Part shown: positions 18,782-28,355 of the stretch, piece after piece
Layout of the letters: every line of letters begins with the position of its first letter
Numbering within the stretch: position 1 is the stretch's first letter
DNA from: JBAXXL01 sp038206725
Lineage (GTDB): Bacteria; Bacteroidota; Ignavibacteria; Kapaibacteriales; UBA2268
Length of the DNA: 58,866 nucleotides
Direction: 5' to 3'
Assembly: GCA_038206725.1 (NCBI GenBank)
Contig: JBBRAO010000017.1
Location: 1 to 58,866, forward strand
The notes under the pieces: model-generated
What the model saw: the letters and a program-made list of their open reading frames with translations, nothing else
The model's database searches: none
Told to the model about the DNA's origin: nothing
Position numbers and translations under genes: made by a program

Positions 18782-19069
18782 AACGGTTCCCTAAATTAAG
18801 TTTTTTCAATAAAGTAAAATTATTTGATACAAATATAAAAAATATTTTTAAAAAAATGTAACAAAACTCAGTAAATTTTGTTAATGTTAGTGTGATTAAT
18901 TGGTTTTTATTGAATAATTTTTGCTAATTTAGCATTAGTTATGATGAATTATTTTTAAAAAAGCGAATATTAACTAATACTAATCTATACGCTGTGCGAG
19001 TAATTATATTTAATTATTATCGAATAATATTAATTAAGTAGAATATGTAAGAAAAGAAACAGGCAAATT

Positions 19070-20756
19070 ATGAGATTTTTTGCAAAAAACATTTTAATAA
19101 TATCATTTTTATTCCTTATATGCAATTCGGAATTATATTCTCAATTCGGAATTATATTCTCAATTCGGAATTACTGTCGGTTTGCTTAAACATACTGCCG
19201 GCAGTTTGGACGAGGGATATGTTCTTTTTGCCCCAATCATAGATTCAACTACTTATTTAATTGACAAATGCGGGTACGTTGTTCACAAATGGATTGGTCA
19301 CTATCACCCAGGTTTATCAGTATATCTTTTACCGACAGGAAAACTTTTAAAAACCGGCGTTGACAAAAGTTCACCTTTCACAAAAGCAGGTGGATCGGGT
19401 GGTATAATACAAATTATTGATTGGGACGGCAATGTAGAATGGCAGTACAAATTATCCACATCAACGGAATGTCAACATCACGATATCAAATATATGCCTA
19501 ACGGAAACATATTAGTAATTGCTTGGGATAAAAAAACTCAAGATGATGTAAAATTAGCCGGTAGGAATCCCGATTTATTTGGAAAAGAATTTTGGAGCGA
19601 ACAAATCAAAGAACTACGTCCAATCGGCAAGGATTCCGCTGAAATAGTTTGGCAATGGAAGCTGTGGGATCACCTAATTCAAAATTTTGACAGCACCAAA
19701 GAAAACTTCGGCAAAGTAGATTCTCACACGGAGTTAATAGACGCGAACTATGGGAGTGAAGCTCAAATGATGGATTGGCAACATTTCAATTCTATTGATT
19801 ATAATTCCGAATTAGACCAAATTTTGATCAGCTCACATAATTTTAATGAAATATGGATAATTGACCATAGCACAACAAGCGCCGATGCCGCATCGCACAA
19901 AGGTGGAAAATATGCTAAAGGCGGAGACATCCTATACCGTTGGGGCAATCCTGCAGCGTATAAAAACGGAACTAATGAAAATCAACAACTATTCTATCAG
20001 CACGATGCCACTTGGATTCCCAAAGGACTACCACAAGAAGGAAATATAATGATATTCAATAACTTGCGTGGACCAAATATAAACAAGTTCTCATCAGTAG
20101 ATATTATCAAACCTCCGGTTGACAAAAATGGTTTTTATTCTGAAGAAATTCCTTTTGGACCAACGTCACTAAATTGGTCTTATTCCGAAACTAATCCAAC
20201 GGATTTTCGTGCTATTAATCTTTCAGGCGCTCAGATGCTCTCCAATGGGAATGTATTAATATGTAACGGACCCAAAGGTGAATTTTTCGAAATAGACACA
20301 ACCCAAACTATCGTTTGGAAATATGTCAATCCTGTTGTTGCAGGTACTATCGTTCCTCAAGGTCTTGCGCCTCAAATTACTAATACAGTTTTTCGCTGTA
20401 CATTTTATCCTACATCCTATTCAGGGCTTATCGGCAAAGACCTAACAAGAATCGGTTTAGTTGAAAACAAAAATTCAAATTCCGAAGCCTGCTCATTGAT
20501 CATTCCTGTTTATGATAACCAGAACGAAAATGAAACAAATATATACCCGAATCCAACGAACAACTTTTTGTATATAGATACTGAAGAGAAGGATTTTGTC
20601 ATCGAAATTTACGATATAAACGGGCAAAAACGATTATCTGTAGAAAACATACACTCCATAAAAACAACTGATTTGGAAACTGGAACCTACTATGTTAAAC
20701 TAATGTCAAAAACAGATTTTTCAAGTCAATTTATCAAATTTATAATATGGAGATAG
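19070..20756 (+). pseudogene. ASST-like T9SS cargo gene 1, frame broken by a 19-bp duplication
   Basis: The signal peptide starts at ATG 19070 (MRFFAKNILIISFLFLICNS) but its frame stops at TAA 19187-19189. The body is in another frame, open from about 19101 with only TTG 19182 as a conventional start. Two full 19-bp copies (19123-19141, 19142-19160) plus 13 bases of a third lie exactly where the frame changes. Removing one copy joins the signal peptide to ITVGLLKHTAGS with no stop and matches the next gene. The body carries the paralogue signatures: IDKCGYVVHKW, ECQHHDIKYMPNGN, IWIIDHSTT, GGDILYRWGNP, YQHDATWIP, NGNVLICNG, and a sorting domain from YPNPTNNFLYI. Expression may depend on copy number; otherwise it is a young pseudogene. 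Confidence 0.85.
19123..19173. repeat. 19-bp tandem repeat inside a signal-peptide sequence
   Basis: The unit is CAATTCGGAATTATATTCT: two full copies and a 13-base partial third. Since 19 is not a multiple of three, each gain or loss shifts the reading frame of the ASST-like gene. Only one, four or seven full copies keep the signal peptide joined to the body. Confidence 0.95.
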
Positions 20757-20757
20757 T

Positions 20758-22404
20758 ATGAAAAAAATAATAACTATTATAGTATTTATTATTTGCGGTT
20801 TATCAGTATCAACCGCGCAACCAATTACAGTCGGACTTCTTAAGCATTCGCCCGGAAGTAACGACAACGGTTATGTACTTTTTGCACCGCTCATTGATTC
20901 GACAACTTATCTAATTGACAAATGTGGGTACCTTGTTCATAAATGGGAGGGCAAATGTCGTCCGGCATTATCGGTTTATCTTTTGCCGAACGGAAAATTA
21001 CTCAGAACAGCCGAGGATAAAACTACTACATTTAGAAACGGCGGGGGAGGTGGATATCTACAAATTCTTGATTGGGACGGAAATGTCGAGTGGTCATATA
21101 AGATATCAACATCAACAGAATGTCAGCACCACGATGTAAAATATCTTCCAAATGGGAATATATTAGCTATAGTCTATGACAAAAAAAATATTGAAGAAGA
21201 AATTCTTGCCGGTAGAAATACCGAGATGTATTCAAAAGATGTTTGGAGCGAGAAAATCAAGGAATTGCGTCCGATTGGGCACGATTCTGCTGAAGTCGTA
21301 TGGGAATGGAGTTTGTGGGATCATTTAGTTCAACAATACGACAAAGAAAAAGCTAACTACGGTATTGTGAAAGATTATCCTGAATTGATGGATATTAATT
21401 TCAATGCAATAAACCAAGTTGATTGGTTGCATTTGAATTCAATAGATTACAATCCCGATTTAGACCAAATATTAGTCTGCTCGCCTAACATCAATGAAAT
21501 ATGGGTTATTGATCATAGTACCACAACCGCAGAAGCCGCTTCACACGAAGGTGGCAGATACGGTAAGGGTGGCGATTTATTATATCGTTGGGGGAATCCT
21601 CAAGTATATCAGCAAGGGAAACCTGAAGACCAGAAACTCTTCGGCCAGCACGATGCGACCTGGATAAAAAATAATTCTAAGTACTCTGATTGTTTAATGA
21701 TATTTAACAACTGCAACGGCGATCTCGTCCAAAAATATTCTTCTGTGGATATAATCAAACCTCCTATCGATAGCGAAGGATTTTATCAAAGCATACCGCC
21801 ATACTTACCGACTAACACAGTATGGTCTTATGTTGCACCCAATCCAAGCGATTTTTTCGCTACAAATTTGTCGGGCGCACAAATACTCGAAAACGGTAAT
21901 GTCTTAATTTGTAACGGCGTTTATGGGTTCTTTTTTGAAATAGATACAACAAAAAATAGAGTATGGGAATATATGAATCCTGTAGCTTATAATGGAATCC
22001 TAACTCAAGGGTCCAAACCGATGTTGACTAATAGTGCATTTCGATGTACTTTTTATCCTAATGATTTTCCCGGATTTTTCGGGAAAGATCTATCTCAAAA
22101 AGGTATAATTGAAAATACAAATTCTAATTCCGATGGCTGTACATTATTTTTAGACGTTGCAGAAAATAACGTCGAAATCAAAACGTATTTATACCCGAAT
22201 CCAACGAACAACTTTTTGTATATAGAAACTGAAGAGAAGGATTTTAAGATTGAAATTTATGATAATACTGGAAAGAAAAGATTATCCGAGGAAAATCTTC
22301 GTTCAATTGATACAAACGGATTTGAAAACGGAACTTATTATGCGAATGTTATTTCAAAAATTAATCAATCAAAACAAATTTACAAATTCATTATTCGGAG
22401 ATAG
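20758..22404 (+). CDS. ASST-like T9SS cargo protein 2
   Basis: The 548-residue product has signal peptide MKKIITIIVFIICGLSVSTAQ and a full-length ASST-like propeller. Its signatures are shared by all five array members: LIDKCGYLVHKW (22-60 region), LSVYLLPNGKLLR, DWDGNVEWSY, ECQHHDVKYLPNGN, IWVIDHSTTTAEAASHEGG, GGDLLYRWGNP, GQHDATWI and NGNVLICNG. The T9SS sorting domain begins at LYPNPTNNFLYI (about 475). Its ATG comes one base after the previous stop (TAG-T-ATG), so it is translationally coupled. It shares an exactly identical 100-bp tract with gene 3. It is the only array member besides gene 5 with an ordinary start and signal peptide. Confidence 0.88.
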   Translation: MKKIITIIVFIICGLSVSTAQPITVGLLKHSPGSNDNGYVLFAPLIDSTTYLIDKCGYLVHKWEGKCRPALSVYLLPNGKLLRTAEDKTTTFRNGGGGGYLQILDWDGNVEWSYKISTSTECQHHDVKYLPNGNILAIVYDKKNIEEEILAGRNTEMYSKDVWSEKIKELRPIGHDSAEVVWEWSLWDHLVQQYDKEKANYGIVKDYPELMDINFNAINQVDWLHLNSIDYNPDLDQILVCSPNINEIWVIDHSTTTAEAASHEGGRYGKGGDLLYRWGNPQVYQQGKPEDQKLFGQHDATWIKNNSKYSDCLMIFNNCNGDLVQKYSSVDIIKPPIDSEGFYQSIPPYLPTNTVWSYVAPNPSDFFATNLSGAQILENGNVLICNGVYGFFFEIDTTKNRVWEYMNPVAYNGILTQGSKPMLTNSAFRCTFYPNDFPGFFGKDLSQKGIIENTNSNSDGCTLFLDVAENNVEIKTYLYPNPTNNFLYIETEEKDFKIEIYDNTGKKRLSEENLRSIDTNGFENGTYYANVISKINQSKQIYKFIIRR

Positions 22405-22408
22405 TGTT

Positions 22409-24055
22409 ATTAAGTATTTTATTATTATTGCGATGATTTGTTGCGGCGCGTCCATTTCTTACGCGCAACCTGCAACTGTAGGACTGCTTAAGCATTATTT
22501 AGGCAGTACTGACGACGGTTATGTTTTATTTGCACCGATGAACGACACAACAACATATTTAATAGATAAATGTGGTTATGTTGTTCATAAATGGGGTGGC
22601 AAACATCGTCCAGGCCTTTCTGTTTATCTACTTCCAAACGGTAAACTTCTAAAAGCGGGGGTGGATAAAACTTCTCCTTTCAGCACAAGCGGGGGTGGAT
22701 TTATTGAAATTCTGGATTGGGATGGAAATGTTCAATGGAGCTATAATCTCTCATCGACAAGCGAAAGTCAGCACCACGACATTAAATATATGCCAAATGG
22801 GAATATTTTAGCTATCGTGTATGATAATAAAACTTTCGACGAAGTACAAGTCGCCGGACGCGACCCTCAATCGTTTAATAAGTACTTTTGGAGTGAAAAA
22901 ATCAAAGAATTGCGCCCTATTGGCAAAGATTCCGCCGAAATAGTTTGGGAATGGAGTGCTTGGGACCATTTGGTGCAGGATTTTGATATAGAAAGAGCAA
23001 ATTATGACAAAGTTGAACTGCATCCGGAACTTATTGACGTGAATTTTAATTCAGCCGATAAGCAAAGAGAGTGGCATCATATGAATTCTGTTGACTATAA
23101 TGCTAAATATGACCAAATCCTATTAAGTTCTCGTCATTTAGATGAAATATGGGTTATTGATCATAGTACCACAACCGCAGAAGCCGCTTCACACGAAGGT
23201 GGCAGATACGGTAAGGGTGGCGATTTATTATATCGTTGGGGTAATCCTAAATCATACCGCCAAGGTACCGACGAAAACCAACAGTTATTTCATCAGCACG
23301 ATGCGCATTGGATTCCGGATGGTTTTCCGTATGCCGGAAGTATTATGATATTCAATAATCAACAAGGTCCTGCGGCGGCAAGATTCTCAACAGTTGATAT
23401 TATTGAACCACCTGTTGATAGCACAGGTTTTTATAGTAACGAATTGCCTTATGCACCTGCGGCTCCTGAATGGCAGTACAAAGCCCCCAGCCCAACTGAT
23501 TTTTTCTCTATTAATTTGTCCGGAGCCCAGATGCTGCAAAACGGTAATGTTCTGATATGTAACGGAGCGAACGGAGACTTTTTCGAAATAGATAACGAAA
23601 AAAATATGATTTGGGAATATTTGAGTCCTGTTGCTATGGGTGGAATTGTCAAGCAGGGAAACAACCCGCAGTTGAGCAATAACGTTTTCCGTTGCACATT
23701 TTATCCGTTCACATACAGTGCATTCGAAGGCAAAGATTTATCTCGAAAAGGAATTATCGAGAATGAAAATGCAAACTCCGAAGGGTGTACTTTATACGTA
23801 TCTGTAAATGAAAATCAAAGCAAGCAAAATGCTGAATTATATCCTAATCCAACAGATGCCTATTTGAAAATAAAGACCGATTCTGAACAATTTACTTTGG
23901 AAATTTATGACAGCCGCGGCGATATTAGGATTGTTCGTGAAAATGAAGTGTTAATTAATACCACAGAATTGGAAAACGGAATTTATTTCGCGAAACTTAC
24001 ATCGAAAAACCCGTTAAAAACAGTTTATAATAAATTTATCATTTGGAAACAGTAG
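22409..24055 (+). CDS. ASST-like T9SS cargo protein 3, apparent ATT start
   Basis: The body is a full ASST-like protein plus sorting domain (LYPNPTDAYLKI). No ATG, GTG or TTG lies where the signal peptide must begin: after the upstream TAG (22402-22404) comes T-GTT-ATT-AAG-TAT-TTT. Starting at ATT (22409) gives (M)KYFIIIAMICCGASISYAQ, a perfect signal peptide cleaved just before PATVGLLKH, the same point as in gene 2. The next ATG (22433) would leave only 13 residues before the cleavage site with no basic n-region. The frame is open further upstream inside gene 2 in a different frame, which I regard as a shadow. I therefore annotate ATT, a rare but known start codon, as probable. Confidence 0.75.
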   Translation: MKYFIIIAMICCGASISYAQPATVGLLKHYLGSTDDGYVLFAPMNDTTTYLIDKCGYVVHKWGGKHRPGLSVYLLPNGKLLKAGVDKTSPFSTSGGGFIEILDWDGNVQWSYNLSSTSESQHHDIKYMPNGNILAIVYDNKTFDEVQVAGRDPQSFNKYFWSEKIKELRPIGKDSAEIVWEWSAWDHLVQDFDIERANYDKVELHPELIDVNFNSADKQREWHHMNSVDYNAKYDQILLSSRHLDEIWVIDHSTTTAEAASHEGGRYGKGGDLLYRWGNPKSYRQGTDENQQLFHQHDAHWIPDGFPYAGSIMIFNNQQGPAAARFSTVDIIEPPVDSTGFYSNELPYAPAAPEWQYKAPSPTDFFSINLSGAQMLQNGNVLICNGANGDFFEIDNEKNMIWEYLSPVAMGGIVKQGNNPQLSNNVFRCTFYPFTYSAFEGKDLSRKGIIENENANSEGCTLYVSVNENQSKQNAELYPNPTDAYLKIKTDSEQFTLEIYDSRGDIRIVRENEVLINTTELENGIYFAKLTSKNPLKTVYNKFIIWKQ

Positions 24056-24056
24056 T

Positions 24057-25694
24057 ATCAAATTACTTCTTGGCATTATATTGATTTGTTTCTGTACATC
24101 AGCCGTATTTACTCAAACAACTGTTGGTTTAATCCAACATAACGCGGGAAGTCAAGACGATGGATACGTCTTATTTACACCCGTTAACAATACAACAGCA
24201 TATTTAATAGATAAATGCGGCTATATAGTTCATAGCTGGGCAGGCAGATATCGTCCGGGGCTTTCTGTTTATTTGCTACCTAACGGCAAATTATTGAGAA
24301 CAGGTGTAGATAACTATTCTCCGTTTTTTACAGGCGGGGGTGGTGGATTTATTGAAATTCAAAATTGGGACGGTACTGTTGAGTGGCGTTATAAAATATC
24401 AAATCCAAAAGAATGTCAGCATCACGCAGTAAAATATATGCCAAATGGTAACATATTGGTCATTTCTTGGGATAGAAAAACATTCGAAGATTTAGTTTTA
24501 ACCGGAAGAAACCCGGCATTGTTTAATAAGGATTTTTGGAGTGAGAAAATTTTAGAAATTCGCCCTATTGGAACCGATTCAGCCGAAATAGTTTGGCAAT
24601 GGCGAGCCTGGGACCATCTAATCCAAGACTTTGATAACACAAAAGAAAATTTTGGAGTTGTAGCAGAACATCCTGAAAAGATGAATGTTAATTGCTCTAA
24701 TGGAAAAACCAAGGATGCTTTGCCCGATTGGTTGCATTTCAATTCTATTGATTATAACCCTGCCTTGGATCAGATTGTTGTCTGTGGTCCGTTTTATAAT
24801 GAAATATGGATAATTGATCACAGCACAACAACCACGGAAGCCGCAACCGGTAGTGGCGGCAAATCCGGAAAAGGCGGCGATATCCTTTATCGTTGGGGTA
24901 ACCCGGCTATATACGGTCACGGAACGACTGACGATCAGAAATTGTTTTATCAACACGACATTCATTGGATTCCCGAGGGCTTTCCTAACGCGGGAAGTTT
25001 AATGGTCTTCAATAATATGCGAGGTACGAACAACGCCAAATATTCTTCAGTGGATATCATTACCCCACCAGTCAACGAGAATGGCGCTTATGAGCAAACA
25101 CTTCCTTATGGACCGTCAGAACCAATATGGTCTTATACCGCTTCCGGTTTTTATGCTAAAAACCTATCAAGTACTCAGCTTTTACAAAACGGCAATGTTT
25201 TAATTTGCAACGGACCCGCGGGAACATTTTTTGAAATTGATTCTGACAAAAACAAGGTATGGGAATATGTAAACCCTGTTGTGGCGAGTGGTCCATTAGC
25301 GCAAGGCTCACCTCCATTGGCAAACGATGTTTTTCATTGTAGATTCTATCCGAAGGATTATAGCGGATTCGATGGTCGGACATTAGTTAAAACAAAATTG
25401 ATAGAAAATAAAAACGTGAATTCTTATGGATGTACATTATACGAATCAATAGATGAGCAATCAAATGCAAATGAGTTTAAAATCTTCCCCAATCCAACGG
25501 AAGACATATTAACAATCAAAACAGAATACTTACGTTACTCAATCGAGATATATGATATTTATGGTAAAAAAATATTATCCGTCAAAAATGAAAATACAAT
25601 CAACACTAAAGCTCTTTCTAATGGAACATATTTTGTTAGCATTACAAGCGATAGTGGTAAAATAAAAACTGAAAAAATAATTATTAAGAGATAA
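24057..25694 (+). CDS. ASST-like T9SS cargo protein 4, apparent ATC start
   Basis: The junction reads TAG-T-ATC-AAA-TTA-CTT-CTT, the same spacing as the TAG-T-ATG junction before gene 2, but with ATC. Starting there gives (M)KLLLGIILICFCTSAVFTQ, a normal signal peptide, followed by TTVGLIQHNAGS. The conventional alternative, TTG at 24081, would remove the basic n-region and half the hydrophobic core. The body has the array signatures: DKCGYIVHSW, ECQHHAVKYMPNGN (the HHD of the others is HHA here), IWIIDHSTTTTEAA, GGDILYRWGNP, YQHDIHWIP, NGNVLICNG. The sorting domain starts at FPNPTEDILTI. The Asp-to-Ala change in HHD may affect activity. Confidence 0.75.
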   Translation: MKLLLGIILICFCTSAVFTQTTVGLIQHNAGSQDDGYVLFTPVNNTTAYLIDKCGYIVHSWAGRYRPGLSVYLLPNGKLLRTGVDNYSPFFTGGGGGFIEIQNWDGTVEWRYKISNPKECQHHAVKYMPNGNILVISWDRKTFEDLVLTGRNPALFNKDFWSEKILEIRPIGTDSAEIVWQWRAWDHLIQDFDNTKENFGVVAEHPEKMNVNCSNGKTKDALPDWLHFNSIDYNPALDQIVVCGPFYNEIWIIDHSTTTTEAATGSGGKSGKGGDILYRWGNPAIYGHGTTDDQKLFYQHDIHWIPEGFPNAGSLMVFNNMRGTNNAKYSSVDIITPPVNENGAYEQTLPYGPSEPIWSYTASGFYAKNLSSTQLLQNGNVLICNGPAGTFFEIDSDKNKVWEYVNPVVASGPLAQGSPPLANDVFHCRFYPKDYSGFDGRTLVKTKLIENKNVNSYGCTLYESIDEQSNANEFKIFPNPTEDILTIKTEYLRYSIEIYDIYGKKILSVKNENTINTKALSNGTYFVSITSDSGKIKTEKIIIKR

Positions 25695-25697
25695 TCT

Positions 25698-27341
25698 ATG
25701 AAAAAAATATTGTTATTATTAGCAATATTAGTGTTTTGTGCCAGCAGTCTTTTTTCTGCTCCAATAACAGTCGGATTAATTCAGCATTTAGATGGAAGTT
25801 TAGACAACGGCTACATCCTATTTTCGCCAAACAATGGCAAAACGACCTATCTGATGGATAAATGTGGCTATGTAATAAATAAGTGGACATCGCAATATCA
25901 ACCGGGATTTTCATCCTACCTACTGCCTGACGGTTCACTACTAAGAACCGGTTATTTGCACAACAAGAAATTCGTTGCCGGCGGTTCCGGTGGTATTATC
26001 GAAAGATTAGATTGGGAAGGGAAAATAATCTGGAGCTATCAATTATCGAATGATAATGAGTGTATGCACCACGATATTAAACCTATGCCAAATGGAAACA
26101 TTTTAGCTGTTTGCTGGGATAGAAAAACCGCTTTCGAAGCTATCAATTTAGGACGGAAACCTACAAACATAGACAGTAATGTGTGGAGCGAAAAAATCAT
26201 CGAATTGCGTCCGATTGGCACCGATTCAGCTGAAATAGTCTGGGAATGGAAAGCGTGGGACCATTTGGTTCAGTATAACGACAAAATGAAACCCAATTAT
26301 GCTGAAATTTCCACTCGCCCTGAATTGATTGATATTAATTATGTTGTGAACACCAGTTTGCGCGATTGGTTACATTTTAACTCTGTTGATTATAATGAAG
26401 AATTGGACCAAATATTACTATCGTCTTTTAACTTCGGTGAAGTCTGGATAATTGACCATAGCACAAGTAAAACGGAAGCCGCGTCGCACAAGGGCGGCAA
26501 ATACAGCAAAGGTGGCGATTTGCTATATCGCTGGGGCAATCCCGAGTCTTATGCTAAGGGTACCATCAACGATAGGAAATTTTACTTCCAGCACGATGCC
26601 AGATGGATTCCTAAAGGTTACCCAAATGAACAGTGTATTAGCGTTTTTAATAATCAAAGGATAAATAATGGAGTACGTTTTTCTTCAGCTGATTTTTTCA
26701 AACCTAATGTAGATATAAATGGATTTTATGGTGCGCAATTGCCATATCTTCCAACCGATGTTAAATGGTCTTATACCGCCGAAGAACCACAGTACCTTTA
26801 TTCACCGAATTTGAGTTCCGTTCAGCAATTATCCAATGGCAATATACTCATTTGTAATGGATTCAACGGACATTTTTCGGAAATTGACAGTACAAAGAAA
26901 GAGGTTTGGTATTATGTGAATCCTGTTTCAATAAGTGGTATTACAAAGCAAGGTGAAAGTCCGCAAATGACAAACCAAGTTTTCAGATGCAATTTTTATC
27001 CTGATTCTTCTTCCGCTTTCCTTGGGAAAGACTTGACAAGAAAGGGACTAGTTGAAAACAAAAACTGGATGTCCGATTATTGTTCATTCGATACAACTTC
27101 AGTCGAAGATTATCAATTTACCACTTCTGCATATCCTAATCCGGCAAGGGATTATATTACAGTTGATTCTGAAATATTCCCGTCAAAACTAACAATTTTG
27201 AACTTGCAGGGACAGGAATTAATAACACAAAGTTTTACCAACACGATAAGCACCAAAGAACTACCTAATGGTCTGTATTTACTCCGAATAACCAATGCAA
27301 ACGGATTTAGCGGTTACAATAAATTTGCGATTACAAGATAA
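25698..27341 (+). CDS. ASST-like T9SS cargo protein 5
   Basis: Last of the array, 547 residues, ATG three bases after the previous stop. Signal peptide MKKILLLLAILVFCASSLFSA, then ITVGLIQHLDGSLDNGYILF. Array signatures are kept, with more drift: DKCGYVINKW, ECMHHDIKPMPNGN, VWIIDHSTSKTEAASHKGG, GGDLLYRWGNP, FQHDARWIPKG, NGNILICNG. The sorting domain starts at AYPNPARDYITV. Like its siblings it is expected to cross the outer membrane via T9SS. What the five related enzymes act on is unknown. Confidence 0.88.
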   Translation: MKKILLLLAILVFCASSLFSAPITVGLIQHLDGSLDNGYILFSPNNGKTTYLMDKCGYVINKWTSQYQPGFSSYLLPDGSLLRTGYLHNKKFVAGGSGGIIERLDWEGKIIWSYQLSNDNECMHHDIKPMPNGNILAVCWDRKTAFEAINLGRKPTNIDSNVWSEKIIELRPIGTDSAEIVWEWKAWDHLVQYNDKMKPNYAEISTRPELIDINYVVNTSLRDWLHFNSVDYNEELDQILLSSFNFGEVWIIDHSTSKTEAASHKGGKYSKGGDLLYRWGNPESYAKGTINDRKFYFQHDARWIPKGYPNEQCISVFNNQRINNGVRFSSADFFKPNVDINGFYGAQLPYLPTDVKWSYTAEEPQYLYSPNLSSVQQLSNGNILICNGFNGHFSEIDSTKKEVWYYVNPVSISGITKQGESPQMTNQVFRCNFYPDSSSAFLGKDLTRKGLVENKNWMSDYCSFDTTSVEDYQFTTSAYPNPARDYITVDSEIFPSKLTILNLQGQELITQSFTNTISTKELPNGLYLLRITNANGFSGYNKFAITR

Positions 27342-27533
27342 GTTTACTCTACTATGGACTGTAACAAACAAATAAAATTCATTTTTTTTAGTAAACATTA
27401 AAATAAATTTAACAGATTTTCGCTCTTTAGTTGAGTTAAAGTTAGAATAAGTTATTTAACAATGAAAAATATAATTAGCCAAGGCGAATATTCTAACTCA
27501 TTTTGAAAAACTATTTGATTATTGAGGTTAAAT

Positions 27534-27716
27534 ATGGACGACGATACATTAGTATGCACTTGTAATGCTGTTTACAAAGGCGAAATCTTAAAAGCAATTA
27601 AAGAAAAAGGTTTAAAAACAGTTGACGAAGTTGGTGACGCAACAGAAGCCGGCACAGGGTGCGGTGGATGTCAAGATACAATTCAAGAGATATTAGATGA
27701 ATTTTACGGTGTTTAA
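27534..27716 (+). CDS. BFD-like [2Fe-2S] ferredoxin
   Basis: A 60-residue product starting at ATG 27534; the TTG at 27522 adds four residues and is less likely. The four cysteines C8, C10, C43 and C46 give the CxC-x32-CxxC spacing of bacterioferritin-associated ferredoxin-like domains (LVCTCNAVYKGEI...GTGCGGC). In other bacteria such domains release iron from bacterioferritin or serve as electron carriers in larger enzymes. Here the gene stands alone, so the partner is unknown. A strong terminator follows. Confidence 0.9.
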   Translation: MDDDTLVCTCNAVYKGEILKAIKEKGLKTVDEVGDATEAGTGCGGCQDTIQEILDEFYGV

Positions 27717-27759
27717 TAGAACTAAGCCAAATAAATTCCACCTGATAATTGAGATTCAA

Positions 27760-27802
27760 CAATTAGCCACACAGTTATAACCTGTGTGGCTAATTGTTTT
27801 TA
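27760..27802 (+). terminator. Strong Rho-independent terminator
   Basis: CAATTAGCCACACAG (27760-27774) pairs perfectly over 15 bp with CTGTGTGGCTAATTG (27782-27796) around TTATAAC, then TTTTTT. It ends the BFD ferredoxin transcript. Confidence 0.95.
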
Positions 27803-27821
27803 AGATGCTTATAAATTTATT

Positions 27822-28355
27822 ATGAAACGCTTAGCAGTATTAGTATTTTTAATTATATTTTCCTCCAATTTATCAGCGCAAAAATCGTTGATTGAGCTAT
27901 CGGGCGATGTTTTTGCCGCCGGATTACCTGTTGTTGCCGGTGGAACAACTCTTCTTTATGAAAAAAATTTGAACGGTGCCTTACAATTTACCGAAACCTA
28001 CGCTTCGCAATTGGCACTCACTTATTCCCTAAAATATATAGTAGATGAGAAAAGACCTAATGGCGGAAGATATTCCTTCCCGTCCGGGCACACTGCCAGC
28101 GCGTTCAGTAGTGCGGCATTTATACAACGGCGTTATGGGTGGAAGGTCGGTTTGCCGGCTTATGTTTTGGCGGCATACACAGGTTGGACAAGAGTTTATG
28201 CAAAGAAGCATTATATTTGGGACGTTGCCGCCGGAGCTGTAATCGGAACCGGATGCGCTTATTTGTTCACTACTCCATACGAAAAAAACAATCTCAGCAT
28301 TGGTTTCGGAGCTGTTAATGAATACTATGTATTGAGCGTTCAATATAAATTTTGA
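27822..28355 (+). CDS. PAP2-family phosphatase
   Basis: The 177-residue product has a signal-peptide-like N-terminus (MKRLAVLVFLIIFSSNLSAQ) and all three motifs of the PAP2/acid phosphatase family: DEKRPNG, YSFPSGHTASAF and RVYAKKHYIWDVAAG. These hold the Lys/Arg, Ser-Gly-His and Arg/His/Asp catalytic groups. It probably dephosphorylates lipid phosphates such as undecaprenyl pyrophosphate or phosphatidate at the periplasmic face. The end (SIGFGAVNEYYVLSVQYKF) looks like a beta segment with a terminal aromatic residue. Start ATG 27822 lies 20 bases after the terminator, so a promoter must overlap it. Confidence 0.88.
   Translation: MKRLAVLVFLIIFSSNLSAQKSLIELSGDVFAAGLPVVAGGTTLLYEKNLNGALQFTETYASQLALTYSLKYIVDEKRPNGGRYSFPSGHTASAFSSAAFIQRRYGWKVGLPAYVLAAYTGWTRVYAKKHYIWDVAAGAVIGTGCAYLFTTPYEKNNLSIGFGAVNEYYVLSVQYKF

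Noticed and set aside
22250..22408. Gene 3 of the array starting at the upstream ATG 22250
   Set aside because: That stretch overlaps the 3' end of gene 2 in another frame and reads as non-protein. The signal peptide would be internal.
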